64,000 nt of DNA from Dichetophora obliterata (GCA_963920525.1 OY986436.1:87186289-87250288); one strand, 5' to 3'; shown: positions 41,068 to 48,988, counted from the first letter of the stretch. Made by a program: numbers and translations. Notes: generated by a model from the sequence alone, not told the origin.

Positions 41068-41748
41068 ATGTCGTTTACTTTAACAATAAATGGAAACTCA
41101 TCACAACTTGTTGCAAATTATTTTCCGCCTATAGAACTCAAGCAAGATTATGTTTGTGGTTTGATTAGTTTCGACTCTTATCATTCTATTCCAAATGTGG
41201 ATGATGAAAACAATTTGTTTCACATTGGTGATAAAACAATTGTAATACCAATAGGATCCTATGAATTCATGGATATATCTGAGAAAATTGTTGATGAATA
41301 TGAACCATATAACGCCGGATTACTAGATATAAAAGCAAACTATAACACATTGCAAACAGAAATTCATAGTACCAAGGAGCCAATTTTCTTCAATAGAGGT
41401 TGTTCAATTGGATCATTACTAGGATTTAGTAAAAGAATATTGGAACCTGATGTTATCAATTATTCTGATAATCCAGTAGATATTTCTAAAATAAATACAA
41501 TATCAATTGAATGCAATATTATTAATGGATCTTATATAAATGAAGTATCTGTACATACAATTCATCAGTTCTCTCTTCGAGTTAGTCCAGGATACAAAAT
41601 TACTGAAATACCAATGAATGTTATATATTTACCAGTTAATACAAGACAAATAAGCACTCTTGTTCTTAAAGTCGTAGATCAAGGTGGTAACCTCATTAAT
41701 TTCCGTGGTGAAAAAATATCAATAAGACTACATTTAAAGCCTATATAA
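41068..41748 (+). CDS. Polinton penton-like minor capsid protein (single jelly-roll)
   Basis: Start at the ATG at 41068 (MSFTLTINGNSSQL); the open frame upstream only offers a TTG. 226 residues, rich in predicted beta strands. LVANYFPPIELKQDYVCGLI and the C-terminal LVLKVVDQGGNLINFRGEKI / SIRLHLKPI are recurring features of the penton-like minor capsid proteins of Polintons and adintovirus-like elements. It would occupy the five-fold vertices. It is upstream of the 63-aa and major capsid genes in the usual order. No break or oddity seen. Confidence 0.82.
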   Translation: MSFTLTINGNSSQLVANYFPPIELKQDYVCGLISFDSYHSIPNVDDENNLFHIGDKTIVIPIGSYEFMDISEKIVDEYEPYNAGLLDIKANYNTLQTEIHSTKEPIFFNRGCSIGSLLGFSKRILEPDVINYSDNPVDISKINTISIECNIINGSYINEVSVHTIHQFSLRVSPGYKITEIPMNVIYLPVNTRQISTLVLKVVDQGGNLINFRGEKISIRLHLKPI

Positions 41749-41751
41749 AGA

Positions 41752-41943
41752 ATGATTGTTTTTAATAAAAAGCATTTACATAACAACTCATTCACTAGTG
41801 TACCGATAACAACAACAAAAGAAGAATCAAATTCAAATAAAAAACCTACTCTTAAGAAACCCACACATAGAATTTATCTAACAAAATCGAACAAAGAGTT
41901 TTTAGAAAGCATTGGATTACAATTAAAAAAACAACATGAGTGA
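41752..41943 (+). CDS. Small Polinton protein preceding the major capsid gene (63 aa)
   Basis: ATG 3 bp after the penton stop, and the stop codon overlaps the major capsid start by 8 bp, so it is translationally packed between them. Basic and Thr/Asn/Lys-rich (FTSVPITTTKEESNS), with a C-terminal IYLTKSNKEFLESIGLQLKK. The family is unknown to me; a similarly placed small frame occurs in other Polintons. May be a cement or scaffolding protein. Confidence 0.65.
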   Translation: MIVFNKKHLHNNSFTSVPITTTKEESNSNKKPTLKKPTHRIYLTKSNKEFLESIGLQLKKQHE

Positions 41944-43120
41944 CGTAATTAATGTTCTATATAGACCATTTATTGACGATAGTATAGTGAAAAAAGATTA
42001 CCACAGCTATACATCATTTTTACAATCATTTAAAAATAATGATGAAATACGTATACCAATACAAAACCAGGACTTGTATGTATTACTAAGTGAGAGTGTT
42101 TTGTATATTGAAGGATTTGTATCCAACAGCGATAGTTCTACTTCAAAAACTGTTAAACTCTTAAACAATTGTATAGCATACTTATTTGATGAAATTCGTT
42201 ATGAGATGAATGGCGTAGAAATTGATCGTACAAGACAATTGGGAATCGCGTCAGATATGAAAAATTATATATCGCTTAATAAATTCGAAAGTACAAATCT
42301 TCAAAACGCTGGATGGTGTCCATTTGAAAAAAATAATGTTGTACTTAAAACGGGGCATTTTAATTTTTGTGTTCCTTTAAAGACCTTACTTGGATTTGCT
42401 GAAGATTTTGATAAATTAATTGTGAATTGTAAACATGAATTGATTTTGATGCGAACTAAAGATGATAAGAATATTATGAGTTCAACTACTATCACCGATA
42501 ATCTTGTGTTAAGCCTCTTGAATATCACATGGAAAGTACCACACATTCAACTTTCAGATGATTACCGATTGAAAATGTTAAAAACAATAAATAGTAAAAT
42601 ACCACTTAATATATCATTTAGAAGCTGGGATGTTTATCATAATCCTTCTCTTGTAGAAAGTACAAATATTTTATGGAATGTCAAACTAGCAGGTGAAAAT
42701 GAAAGACCACGATACATAATTTTAGCATTTAGAAACGATAATAAGTTCACGCATTGTAACTTATCAGATGTAAAAGTTCATCTTAACTCTGATGTATATC
42801 CCTATGACGATCTCAACATTAGATTTGATCATAATCGTTACGCTTTACTCTATGATATGTATCAAAAATTTCAACAAGGATACTATGGACGTTCTCCACA
42901 ACCACTTTTATCACCAGAAAATTTTGTTAACATTGCCCCAATAATTGTTTTAAATGTATCTCATCAGAATGAGAGTGTAAAAGGAGGACCAATAGATATT
43001 AGAATTGAATTAAAATTTCGAGCGAACGTCCCTCCAAGTACATCAGCTTATTGTATGCTTATTCACGATAAAATGTATGAATATATACCACTCACAAATG
43101 TTATTAAAAAAATAATTTAA
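41936..43120 (+). CDS. Polinton major capsid protein (double jelly-roll)
   Basis: 394 residues. Typical features in order: EIRIPIQNQDLYVLLSESVL YIEG at the first beta strands, NNCIAYLFDEIRYEMNGVEI with DRTRQLG, YISLNKFES, the central LLNITWKVPHIQLSDDYRL, then the second barrel with RYIILAFRNDNKFTHCNLSD, VYPYDDLNIRFDHNRYALLY and IIVLNVSHQNESVKGGPIDI, ending AYCMLIHDKMYEYIPLTN. These match double jelly-roll major capsid proteins of Polintons and virophages. It would form trimeric capsomers of an icosahedral shell. The frame is intact, in keeping with selection for virion formation. Confidence 0.9.
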   Translation: MSDVINVLYRPFIDDSIVKKDYHSYTSFLQSFKNNDEIRIPIQNQDLYVLLSESVLYIEGFVSNSDSSTSKTVKLLNNCIAYLFDEIRYEMNGVEIDRTRQLGIASDMKNYISLNKFESTNLQNAGWCPFEKNNVVLKTGHFNFCVPLKTLLGFAEDFDKLIVNCKHELILMRTKDDKNIMSSTTITDNLVLSLLNITWKVPHIQLSDDYRLKMLKTINSKIPLNISFRSWDVYHNPSLVESTNILWNVKLAGENERPRYIILAFRNDNKFTHCNLSDVKVHLNSDVYPYDDLNIRFDHNRYALLYDMYQKFQQGYYGRSPQPLLSPENFVNIAPIIVLNVSHQNESVKGGPIDIRIELKFRANVPPSTSAYCMLIHDKMYEYIPLTNVIKKII

Positions 43121-43142
43121 TAAAAAATATACACATACGTTC

Positions 43143-43152
43143 TATATAAATA
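43143..43152 (+). promoter_or_regulatory. TATA-like box upstream of the 177-aa gene
   Basis: tatataaata, 36 nt before the ATG at 43188, consistent with a short leader. Confidence 0.45.
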
Positions 43153-43187
43153 AGAGTTTTGATGACTGCGGTTATTTATTTAACACA

Positions 43188-43599
43188 ATGTTTGCAACTG
43201 TTGATGTTCAAGGTTTTAAAATCTATGATAATCGTTTTATTGTTAAGGAGATAGCAGTCGTATTTAGTGAAGATGAATTTCACTGTTTCCACATAAAAGC
43301 TCCATTCGAATTCAAGGATCTATGTGAAGATGATCAACGTCAATCCAAATGGTTAAAATTAAATCATCATAATTTATCATGGAATTATGGAAGTGACACA
43401 TTTAAAAACACCCAAAGATATTTTAAATCTCTATTGAAGAATAAAAAAGTGTACGTAAAGGGGACGGAGAAACAAAAATGGATTGAAGAATTTTTAAAAC
43501 AGCGTGTTTTCAATATCGAAGATATTTCACAATGTGATGAAATAAACTTATCAATATTATATAATATGTATCCAAGAACATGTCAATGTCAATACCACT

Positions 43600-43630
<31 letters not shown>

Positions 43631-43721
43631 AACAGGGAAACAACGTCAAATAAGATGTGCTTTAAAATCAGCGTTACTTTTAAATAATTACATGTTACAA
43701 AATAATCTATATTATAAATAA
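43188..43721 (+). CDS. Conserved Polinton/insect virus-like protein, possible RNase H-fold nuclease (177 aa)
   Basis: ATG at 43188. The N-terminus TVDVQGFKIYDNRFIVKEIA and the middle LLKNKKVYVKGTEKQKWIEE match a family common in insect mobile elements (pattern D-x-Q-G-F ... F-I-V-K-E ... V-Y-V-K-G-x-x-K). The acidic D at the start and spacing resemble an exonuclease/RNase H fold, but this is my inference. A Cys/His cluster (CQCQYHY) is followed by a nine-asparagine run from an AAC repeat and RQIRCALKSALLL. Role in replication or nucleic acid processing is possible. The asparagine run is unusual and may be a recent expansion. Confidence 0.68.
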
Positions 43722-43744
43722 ATAAAACATAATAAAGACCTTTT

Positions 43745-43754
43745 TATATAAATA
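43745..43754 (+). promoter_or_regulatory. TATA-like box
   Basis: tatataaata, 46 nt before the ATG of the decayed small frame at 43800 and about 200 nt before the ATG at 43949. Confidence 0.35.
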
Positions 43755-43799
43755 CAACCAAACTAGATATTCTTATCATTTATCTATTGCTTTGAATAT

Positions 43800-43934
43800 A
43801 ATGGCGCTATAAATCAAAATGATAATGATGACAACACTCGACAAGAATTATACGAACGGTCAAATTATGGTATAAAACCAACAATTATTGATGTTAATGC
43901 TTATTATCAAACGTTACATATGAATATACAGTAG
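43800..43934 (+). pseudogene. Decayed small Polinton frame
   Basis: An ATG at 43800 stops after three codons, but one base away an open frame continues NQNDNDDNTRQELYERSN and GIKPTIIDVNAYYQTLHMNI to a TAG just before 43935. The TATA-like box upstream suggests a former gene broken by a 1-base change. No homologue recognised. It could also be chance. Confidence 0.3.
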
Positions 43935-43948
43935 TTTAAAAAGAAAAT

Positions 43949-44257
43949 ATGTCTACCATCAAGGATATCTATAACTTTTTAAAAAAATTTTCACATATCA
44001 TACCGGAGGATGAAAAGGATAGACTTGTTAACATTCAAACGAAAATGGAATACAAAAACAGTTTGAGAAAAGTAAATTCTCAATTTGGTGAACATTTTGA
44101 AAACTGTCCGTGGTCAGATGATAATTGCAGAGTTGGACCAGACACTTGTGGTTGTTCATCATTTGAACTTATGGCAGATGAGGCGAATAAAATAATTCAA
44201 CTTTATACAAATATATATAATTTAAACCGTTGTAAAAATTGTACATTAAGTAAATAA
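43949..44257 (+). CDS. Small cysteine-rich Polinton protein A (102 aa)
   Basis: ATG at 43949. Helical N-terminus (IKDIYNFLKKFSHIIPEDE), then a cysteine cluster (FENCPWSDDNC, DTCGCSS), a helix (IIQLYTNIYNL) and a terminal RCKNC. The arrangement resembles the 96-aa protein at 46481, so they may be paralogues. The four- to six-cysteine pattern could bind zinc. Function unknown. Its 3' end and flanking DNA are partly duplicated just downstream. Confidence 0.6.
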   Translation: MSTIKDIYNFLKKFSHIIPEDEKDRLVNIQTKMEYKNSLRKVNSQFGEHFENCPWSDDNCRVGPDTCGCSSFELMADEANKIIQLYTNIYNLNRCKNCTLSK

Positions 44258-44385
44258 AATGAAAAACACAATTTTGTACTTCAAAAAATTATACATTTAT
44301 TATATATATAACCTAAATCGTTGTAAAAATTGTGAATTAAGTTAATAAAATGAAAAGCAAAATTTTTCAGTTTAAAACATTATAA
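44215..44385. repeat. Tandem duplication of the 3' end of the cysteine-rich gene
   Basis: atttaaaccgttgtaaaaattgtacattaagt at 44219 is repeated as acctaaatcgttgtaaaaattgtgaattaagt near 44310, followed both times by taaataaaatgaaaa(a/g)c. Period about 90 bp. Confidence 0.75.
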
Positions 44386-44390
44386 CTTTA

Positions 44391-44837
44391 TTAAATATCT
44401 AATAACAAAATTTTTTTCATTACACAGCTTTTATACATTTTTACTTTCTCATTGCACACTTCTATATAGTATACACATTTTGGGATACATGTTTCTTCCA
44501 GTTCTTGGCACGGCACTTCACATTTGAATAAGTGTAAGTTGAAGGCAGCCACCCGCTTCACTAAAACTAGTTTTATAAGTAGCGAGTGGGCGTGATCAAT
44601 ACTCAACTCTTCCTTGATATAGTATTCCATCATTTTCTTTAGGATTTTTATTATTGCCTGCACGTCTCGATCATTACTCCATATATCGCTCCAAAACTGT
44701 TGATTATTAGTGTTGACAGTTTCAAACACCGACTGTGGTATTACGAGACAATCGTCGATTTGAGGCTCTGTCATTGAATCGATTATATCACGAATAACAC
44801 TTGTAGACATTGCCGTTTCGTCCCGAATAAAAGACAT
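44391..44837 (-). CDS. Polinton accessory protein, unknown function (148 aa)
   Basis: Start taken at the ATG at 44837 (MSFIRDETAMSTSVIRDI); only a TTG lies upstream in frame. Mostly helical, no known domain. The C-terminal third has six cysteines (CEVPCQELEETCIPKCVYYIEVC...), suggesting metal binding or disulphides. Transcribed convergent to the cysteine-rich protein A gene and divergent from the 256-aa gene. A gtataaaata box (44866-44875, minus) lies about 30 nt upstream of the ATG. Confidence 0.62.
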   Translation of the reverse strand: MSFIRDETAMSTSVIRDIIDSMTEPQIDDCLVIPQSVFETVNTNNQQFWSDIWSNDRDVQAIIKILKKMMEYYIKEELSIDHAHSLLIKLVLVKRVAAFNLHLFKCEVPCQELEETCIPKCVYYIEVCNEKVKMYKSCVMKKILLLDI

Positions 44838-44865
44838 TTCTAATTTTTCATAATGTCGACAACCG

Positions 44866-44875
44866 TATTTTATAC
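44866..44875 (-). promoter_or_regulatory. TATA-like box for the 148-aa protein gene
   Basis: gtataaaata on the minus strand, about 30 nt before the ATG at 44837. Confidence 0.42.
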
Positions 44876-44972
44876 ACAATTTTTATCGTTGTAAAATTAT
44901 GTTTTTTTTCATTTACAAATATAAAATTAACTACAAGATAATGATAGCAATGCAAACTAAAAGAGAATTTAC

Positions 44973-44982
44973 TTATAAATAG
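44973..44982 (+). promoter_or_regulatory. TATA-like box for the 256-aa protein gene
   Basis: ttataaatag on the plus strand, about 57 nt before the ATG at 45039. Confidence 0.42.
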
Positions 44983-45038
44983 TTTCAACATTTTAAAAGT
45001 TTATCAGTTGTAATTAGAACTGTGGTGATAAACCAAAA

Positions 45039-45809
45039 ATGAATAAGGATGTATTTTGGGGTGTTGATAAGGACATGGATTTTTTGAGTGAACTTCAGAC
45101 ATGTTATAAAAATTTGGATAAAACATTAGAGGACACACAAAATGATATTAGTAAGAATGAAGAAGAGCAACAAAATCATCAAATGCAACCTCAACAACAG
45201 CAACATTATTTCGGGAGTGAACTTTTGCAATGTCATGAAGACTTTAATAAAATGTTTGAGGAAACTCATGATGAAGAGAAACCAATTGACGATATCAGGG
45301 AACCTGTATTGAAAAAACTAAAGAAATCAATAAAACGCAAAAAAAGTCTTAAAGAACAAGAACAGAAAAAAGATGTTCAACCTGCTAGTTGCAGTAAATT
45401 CATTAAACATGACGATTTAAATGTGTTGAATTTATTTAAAGATGATGAATTTACAATTACTATACAAAATCATAAGGAAAAACCATCTTTTGAAATAAAT
45501 TTTAAAAATAATGTAGAAGTTTGTAGATTGAAAAAAATAATTCAACAATGGTGTAACGATGAAGTGCTGAAGGATGAAACTGTTGACTTGATGCACGTTG
45601 CTCCCTCTAAAATGGATATTGGAAGCGATATCGAATGGTTTTCCGAAGACAAATTTCTAAAGCAACTAATGGGGATTATCTATAAATACAAAAAAGTCAG
45701 CACTCTGAAGAATATTAAATGTAGTAAAAAATCAATATTTGGATTTGTTCGATTTATTGATAATCAATTTTATATTTATAAGTGTACTGATATTTTACAT
45801 TTAAAATAA
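45039..45809 (+). CDS. Polinton accessory protein, Gln-rich, unknown function (256 aa)
   Basis: ATG at 45039. Two similar N-terminal blocks (DFLSELQTCYKNLDKTLEDTQ and GSELLQCHEDFNKMFEETHD) look like an internal duplication, separated by a glutamine run. A lysine-rich patch follows (LKKLKKSIKRKKSLK), then a more ordered C-terminal half beginning LNLFKDDEFTITIQNHKEKP. Nothing matches a family I can name. The basic patch suggests a nuclear or nucleic-acid-binding role; a terminal protein is one possibility, unproven. Confidence 0.62.
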   Translation: MNKDVFWGVDKDMDFLSELQTCYKNLDKTLEDTQNDISKNEEEQQNHQMQPQQQQHYFGSELLQCHEDFNKMFEETHDEEKPIDDIREPVLKKLKKSIKRKKSLKEQEQKKDVQPASCSKFIKHDDLNVLNLFKDDEFTITIQNHKEKPSFEINFKNNVEVCRLKKIIQQWCNDEVLKDETVDLMHVAPSKMDIGSDIEWFSEDKFLKQLMGIIYKYKKVSTLKNIKCSKKSIFGFVRFIDNQFYIYKCTDILHLK

Positions 45810-45838
45810 AAACATATCAAATTTATTTTTTATTAAAA

Positions 45839-46177
45839 CTATTTATTTTGTTTAATTTTATTGTTTTTTTCAGTATTATAAAACTCAAAATCAGTTTTAT
45901 TGCTGTTGCCATCCATCAATTTTTTAAATGTAAATGATCCTGTGTTCATCGCCTCCAGAGTTTTATCCTTTAATTCATTATAGCATTGTGGTAGAAAGAT
46001 TACATTTTTTTCTAGTTCCAGCATGATTTTTGTCCCAAAGATGGTGTCTTTCCGTTCCGCTTTCAGAATTCGTAATTGTTTATTTAGAGGGATATCAGTC
46101 AACCTTAAACATTGCTTTATGAATCCTGTTTTTTGATTCAATTTAATATTATTGAGATCCTCTAATATTTCACTCAT
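45839..46177 (-). CDS. Polinton small protein, possible OB-fold single-stranded DNA-binding protein (112 aa)
   Basis: Start at the ATG at 46177 (MSEILEDLNNIKLNQKTGF); the frame is open upstream to a GTG only. The middle DIPLNKQLRILKAERKDTIF with GTKIMLELEKNVIFLPQCYN has the strand-turn-strand pattern (xxTxFGxxxxxxLxxxxxxFLP) of small DNA-binding proteins common in insect viruses and Polintons. That makes a replication single-strand-binding role plausible. Convergent to the 256-aa gene with about a 30-bp gap. Lys/Asn-rich tail. Identity is an inference from pattern only. Confidence 0.58.
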   Translation of the reverse strand: MSEILEDLNNIKLNQKTGFIKQCLRLTDIPLNKQLRILKAERKDTIFGTKIMLELEKNVIFLPQCYNELKDKTLEAMNTGSFTFKKLMDGNSNKTDFEFYNTEKNNKIKQNK

Positions 46178-46289
46178 TTTAATTTTGTATATGTTTTTTC
46201 TTTTCACGACTTGATTAACGTTTGTTCAAAACATTAAAAACTGAATGTTAAATGTCAATAAGTTTCTTGACATTTTATAGTGTTTCCCA

Positions 46290-46425
46290 TTAGAGCGCGA
46301 GTTGAAAAATCATTTCTAGAAATTTTAATTCTTATCTGGACATTATTGTGGTTTTGGGTTTTGATAAATTCAAGAAATTTTCATTCTTATCTATACATTA
46401 TCGCGGTTTTGGTTTTAATAAAGAA
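46290..46425. repeat. Two imperfect 55-bp repeats in a Polinton intergenic region
   Basis: aaattttaattcttatctgg...attattgtggttttgggttttgataa is followed by aaattttcattcttatctat...attatcgcggttttggttttaataa. They share the gcggttttga core of the TIR unit in inverted orientation and lie between the divergent 112-aa and 96-aa genes. Confidence 0.6.
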
Positions 46426-46480
46426 TAATTTAAAAAAATAGATTAGTTTAAAGTATACCTCTCACCATCAACAATCACAT

Positions 46481-46771
46481 ATGGTTTCATCGTGCGAACT
46501 AGAAAAGTTCTTAATAAAATATGAAAAATCAATAGACCCTGATCATGTTAAAGCTTTTCAAGACATGATTACAGAAATGAGATCATCTCTACGTTTTGCA
46601 TACTCTATACATGGTTTACATAGGGTAGACTGCTGTTATGCTGAAAATTCGGATAAGGAAATGTGTGACATTTGTAATTGCGCAACTTTGTGGTCACGAT
46701 ACCAAACTATGAGAAAAGTCTATAATTTGTATGCAGCTATCTTTAAGGAACCACGGTGGACTTCCTATTAG
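46481..46771 (+). CDS. Small cysteine-rich Polinton protein B (96 aa)
   Basis: ATG at 46481. Layout like protein A: N-terminal helix (LEKFLIKYEKSIDPDHVKAF), cysteine cluster (DCCYAENSDKEMCDICNC), then VYNLYAAIFKEPRW. Last gene before the right terminal repeat. Probably a paralogue of the 102-aa protein; both may bind zinc. Role unknown. Confidence 0.6.
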   Translation: MVSSCELEKFLIKYEKSIDPDHVKAFQDMITEMRSSLRFAYSIHGLHRVDCCYAENSDKEMCDICNCATLWSRYQTMRKVYNLYAAIFKEPRWTSY

Positions 46772-46859
46772 TGATAAGACATTAAGCTTGTATTCTAAAT
46801 GTTTAATAAAATTTATTTTAAAATATTTCATAACTGACTTTTAATATTTGATTTTAATG

Positions 46860-47041
46860 GTTATATTATCAAAAAAACCGCAGAAGACAATTCATTATTT
46901 TCCCATGCATTGATAAAACATAATTTTTATATTTTTTATGGAACTGATTATCAAAACCGCAGAATACAATTTATTATTTTCTCAAGCATTAATAAAACAC
47001 AAATTTTTATATTTTTATGGAACTGATTATCAAAAAGCGCA
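46860..47041. repeat. Subterminal copies of the TIR unit, right side
   Basis: Two diverged units of the cgcagaa(g/t)acaattcattattttc ... gattatcaaaa type lie directly inside the right TIR, mirroring the left subterminal copy. Confidence 0.75.
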
Positions 47042-47354
47042 AAACGGACGGACGGACGGAGATAACAAAAATGTTTACATTTTATACAACTTCTTATCAA
47101 AACCGCAGAAGACAATTTGTTATTTTCTCAAACATTGAAAAACAAAAATGTTTACATTTTATACAACTGCTTATCAAAAACCGCAAAACGGACGGACGGA
47201 CGGACGGAAGGGGGACGAGGGATGGGGCGGGCGACGGACAGAAGTCAAAACCACAAAAAACTACCGTCAGCTATGACGCACGCTTCAAAAGCAACCAAAC
47301 AAGCAAGCGGCTCCTCAGCTCCTCTTGATCCAGAAACCCCATATTCTATCTACT
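47042..47354. repeat. Polinton right terminal inverted repeat
   Basis: Reverse complement of 30393-30705, the same 313-bp length. Near-identity of the two repeats suggests recent insertion or gene conversion between ends. Confidence 0.93.
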
Positions 47355-47360
47355 GATTTA
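47355..47360. repeat. Polinton target-site duplication, right copy
   Basis: gattta directly after the terminal ACT of the element, identical to 30387-30392. Confidence 0.92.
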
Positions 47361-47626
47361 AAAATGGAACGATCTTCTCTATTTCTGCTTTTTTTCAGCT
47401 TGAACTTCGTTTGCAAACAAGAAAAATAATGTATGGATTGAGTGTTCTAACATTTTAATCTTTTAGTTGTGATAAAGGAATATGTTGAACATTCAAATAA
47501 TAACATGCATGCTCTTATTTTATTATATATCGTCAAACAAAGTTCACAAAGTTTCACACGTGTTGTATTGGCTTTTTATTTTCACCACTGCGGTATTTTA
47601 TTTTCCGAGCTGTCAACTATCATTTA
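47361..47626. other. Right flank of the Polinton, no gene
   Basis: AT-rich flank with no coding frame. Joined to the left flank at 30386 it shows no interrupted gene, so the insertion did not visibly break an exon. Confidence 0.4.
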
Positions 47627-48029
47627 AGGCGGATTCACTGACCTCCTTCAGCAAGTTTTTTGTGACAGCTTTCTTGCTCACTCTGTGGGAATGTGCCGCA
47701 GGTCGATTCACTGACATGTAAAACTTTCAGCAAGTTTTCTGTTTTTCTTTGTCATATTCAATATAACCAGACTCAATGCTTCTTTATTTTGAAGCTTCAA
47801 TAATAAAATATGCCAACTTCAACTCAAGAAACTCCATTCTGGCAACACTACTCAAAAAGATTCAGCAAGAAAATTGAAATTAAGCTAATCAAGTCAAAGA
47901 GAGTGCAGTAAGTTTTTGTTACTCTCTCATTGAGTGTGGAGCGAGATAGAGAACAACAATTTTCAAAATTTCATATAAAAAAAACTTGGAAAACTTGCTG
48001 AACTTGCGTCAAAGTCAGTGAATCCGCCT
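47627..48029. mobile_element. Harbinger-type MITE
   Basis: Ends AGGCGGATTCACTGAC and GTCAGTGAATCCGCCT, flanked by TTA (47624-47626 and 48030-48032), the 3-bp target duplication of PIF/Harbinger. The subterminal tcagcaag/cttgctga phrases are also inverted. 403 bp, non-coding. Confidence 0.87.
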
Positions 48030-48354
48030 TTATTAGCATCTATTCATAAATTTTTTCATAAAGGGTGTGTGTCAAAAGGAAACTTTTCAGTCGTGGGAGG
48101 ATAGAAAATATCAGGTTGAATAAAATTTGTGTGTGTTGAAATAAATTTGTCTTTTTTGCTGTGTCAAATGGACGATGAAATTTTGACAGTTAAAAATTTT
48201 GACGTTTCTCATTTCGGTCGTGTTTTGGCACAAATATTTAATTTGCATTTTATTCAATTCGCGACATATTTAATTCGAGTGCTTGTATTTGCATTTTATT
48301 TCGTAAACTTGTAATATTGTGAACTTAAAAAACTTAAAAAATAACAAAATAATA
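48030..48354. other. No gene supported
   Basis: The 61-codon frame at 48129-48314 has no recognisable feature. The sequence is AT-rich with gacgaaatttt-type phrases. Confidence 0.3.
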
Positions 48355-48988
48355 AAAAAAAAATAACGAAAGTCTATGAGAAAGTTTGAGTTTGTGTGTG
48401 CGTGTGAGTGGGCCAACGATCTTCCGGTGCATCAGCAAGTGCAGCAAAGTTAAATTGGCTTTCTTTGCTGGCGAACGTCCTCCAAGTGCCACCACCAGCA
48501 AGTGCAGTGCAAAATTTGTTGCTAGCCAACATCCTCCAAGTGCCATCACCAGCAGCCCAAGCAAGTGCAGCGCAAATTTCCTGATTCTTTTGCGCTGCAC
48601 TTGCTTGCCAACGTTCTTCGAGAGTCGCCACGAGCAGCACCAGCAAGTGCAGCACAATTCAATTGACTGGTCAACTCTCAAATATTTCAGAAGCACCATT
48701 TCAGCATGTCTCAAGCGCAGAGGCAAATTTCTGCCATTATACTCCGGCGTAAATAAATTAAAAGCGAAGAATTTGCGCTTCATTTGCTTGTGCTGCTTGT
48801 GATGGCAATTGGAGGATGTTGGCTAGCAAGAAATTTGCGCTGCACTTGCTTGTGCTGCTGCTGGTAGCACTTGAAGGATGTTCACCAGCAAAGAAAGCCA
48901 ATTTAACTTTACTGCACTTGCTGATGCACCGGGAGATCGTTGGTCCACACACACGCACGCACAAACTCAAGCACTTTCGTTATTTTTT
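48355..48988. mobile_element. Foldback element with repeated caagtgcagc units
   Basis: The left arm (48355-48600) and right arm (48770-48988) are inverted copies; the outer ends are aaaaaataacgaaagt and actttcgttatttttt. Inside the arms short units ccaagtgccaccaccagcaag / gcaagtgcagcgcaaattt recur. GC content is higher than the surroundings, so several open frames appear on both strands (48334-48970), but they are repeat-encoded and not believable genes. Confidence 0.8.

Larger units (their letters stand above)
30393..47354 (+). mobile_element. Complete Polinton/Maverick element (16,962 bp)
   Basis: Begins AGTAGATAGAATATGGGG and ends with the reverse complement, has 313-bp terminal inverted repeats and an exact 6-bp target duplication. 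It encodes the full Polinton core: DNA polymerase B, retroviral-type integrase, FtsK/HerA-type ATPase, adenovirus-like protease, penton-like and major capsid proteins and a PLA2-domain protein, plus accessory frames. None of the core frames has a premature stop. The 3 core-flanking genes on the minus strand (34885-36787) form one cluster; most others run on the plus strand. Polintons replicate by a protein-primed self-encoded polymerase and integrate via the integrase; the capsid genes imply a virion stage. Confidence 0.97.

Noticed and set aside
48334..48970. Several open frames on both strands with Cys/Leu-rich products
   Set aside because: They follow the inverted caagtgcagc repeats of a foldback element and appear symmetrically on both strands.
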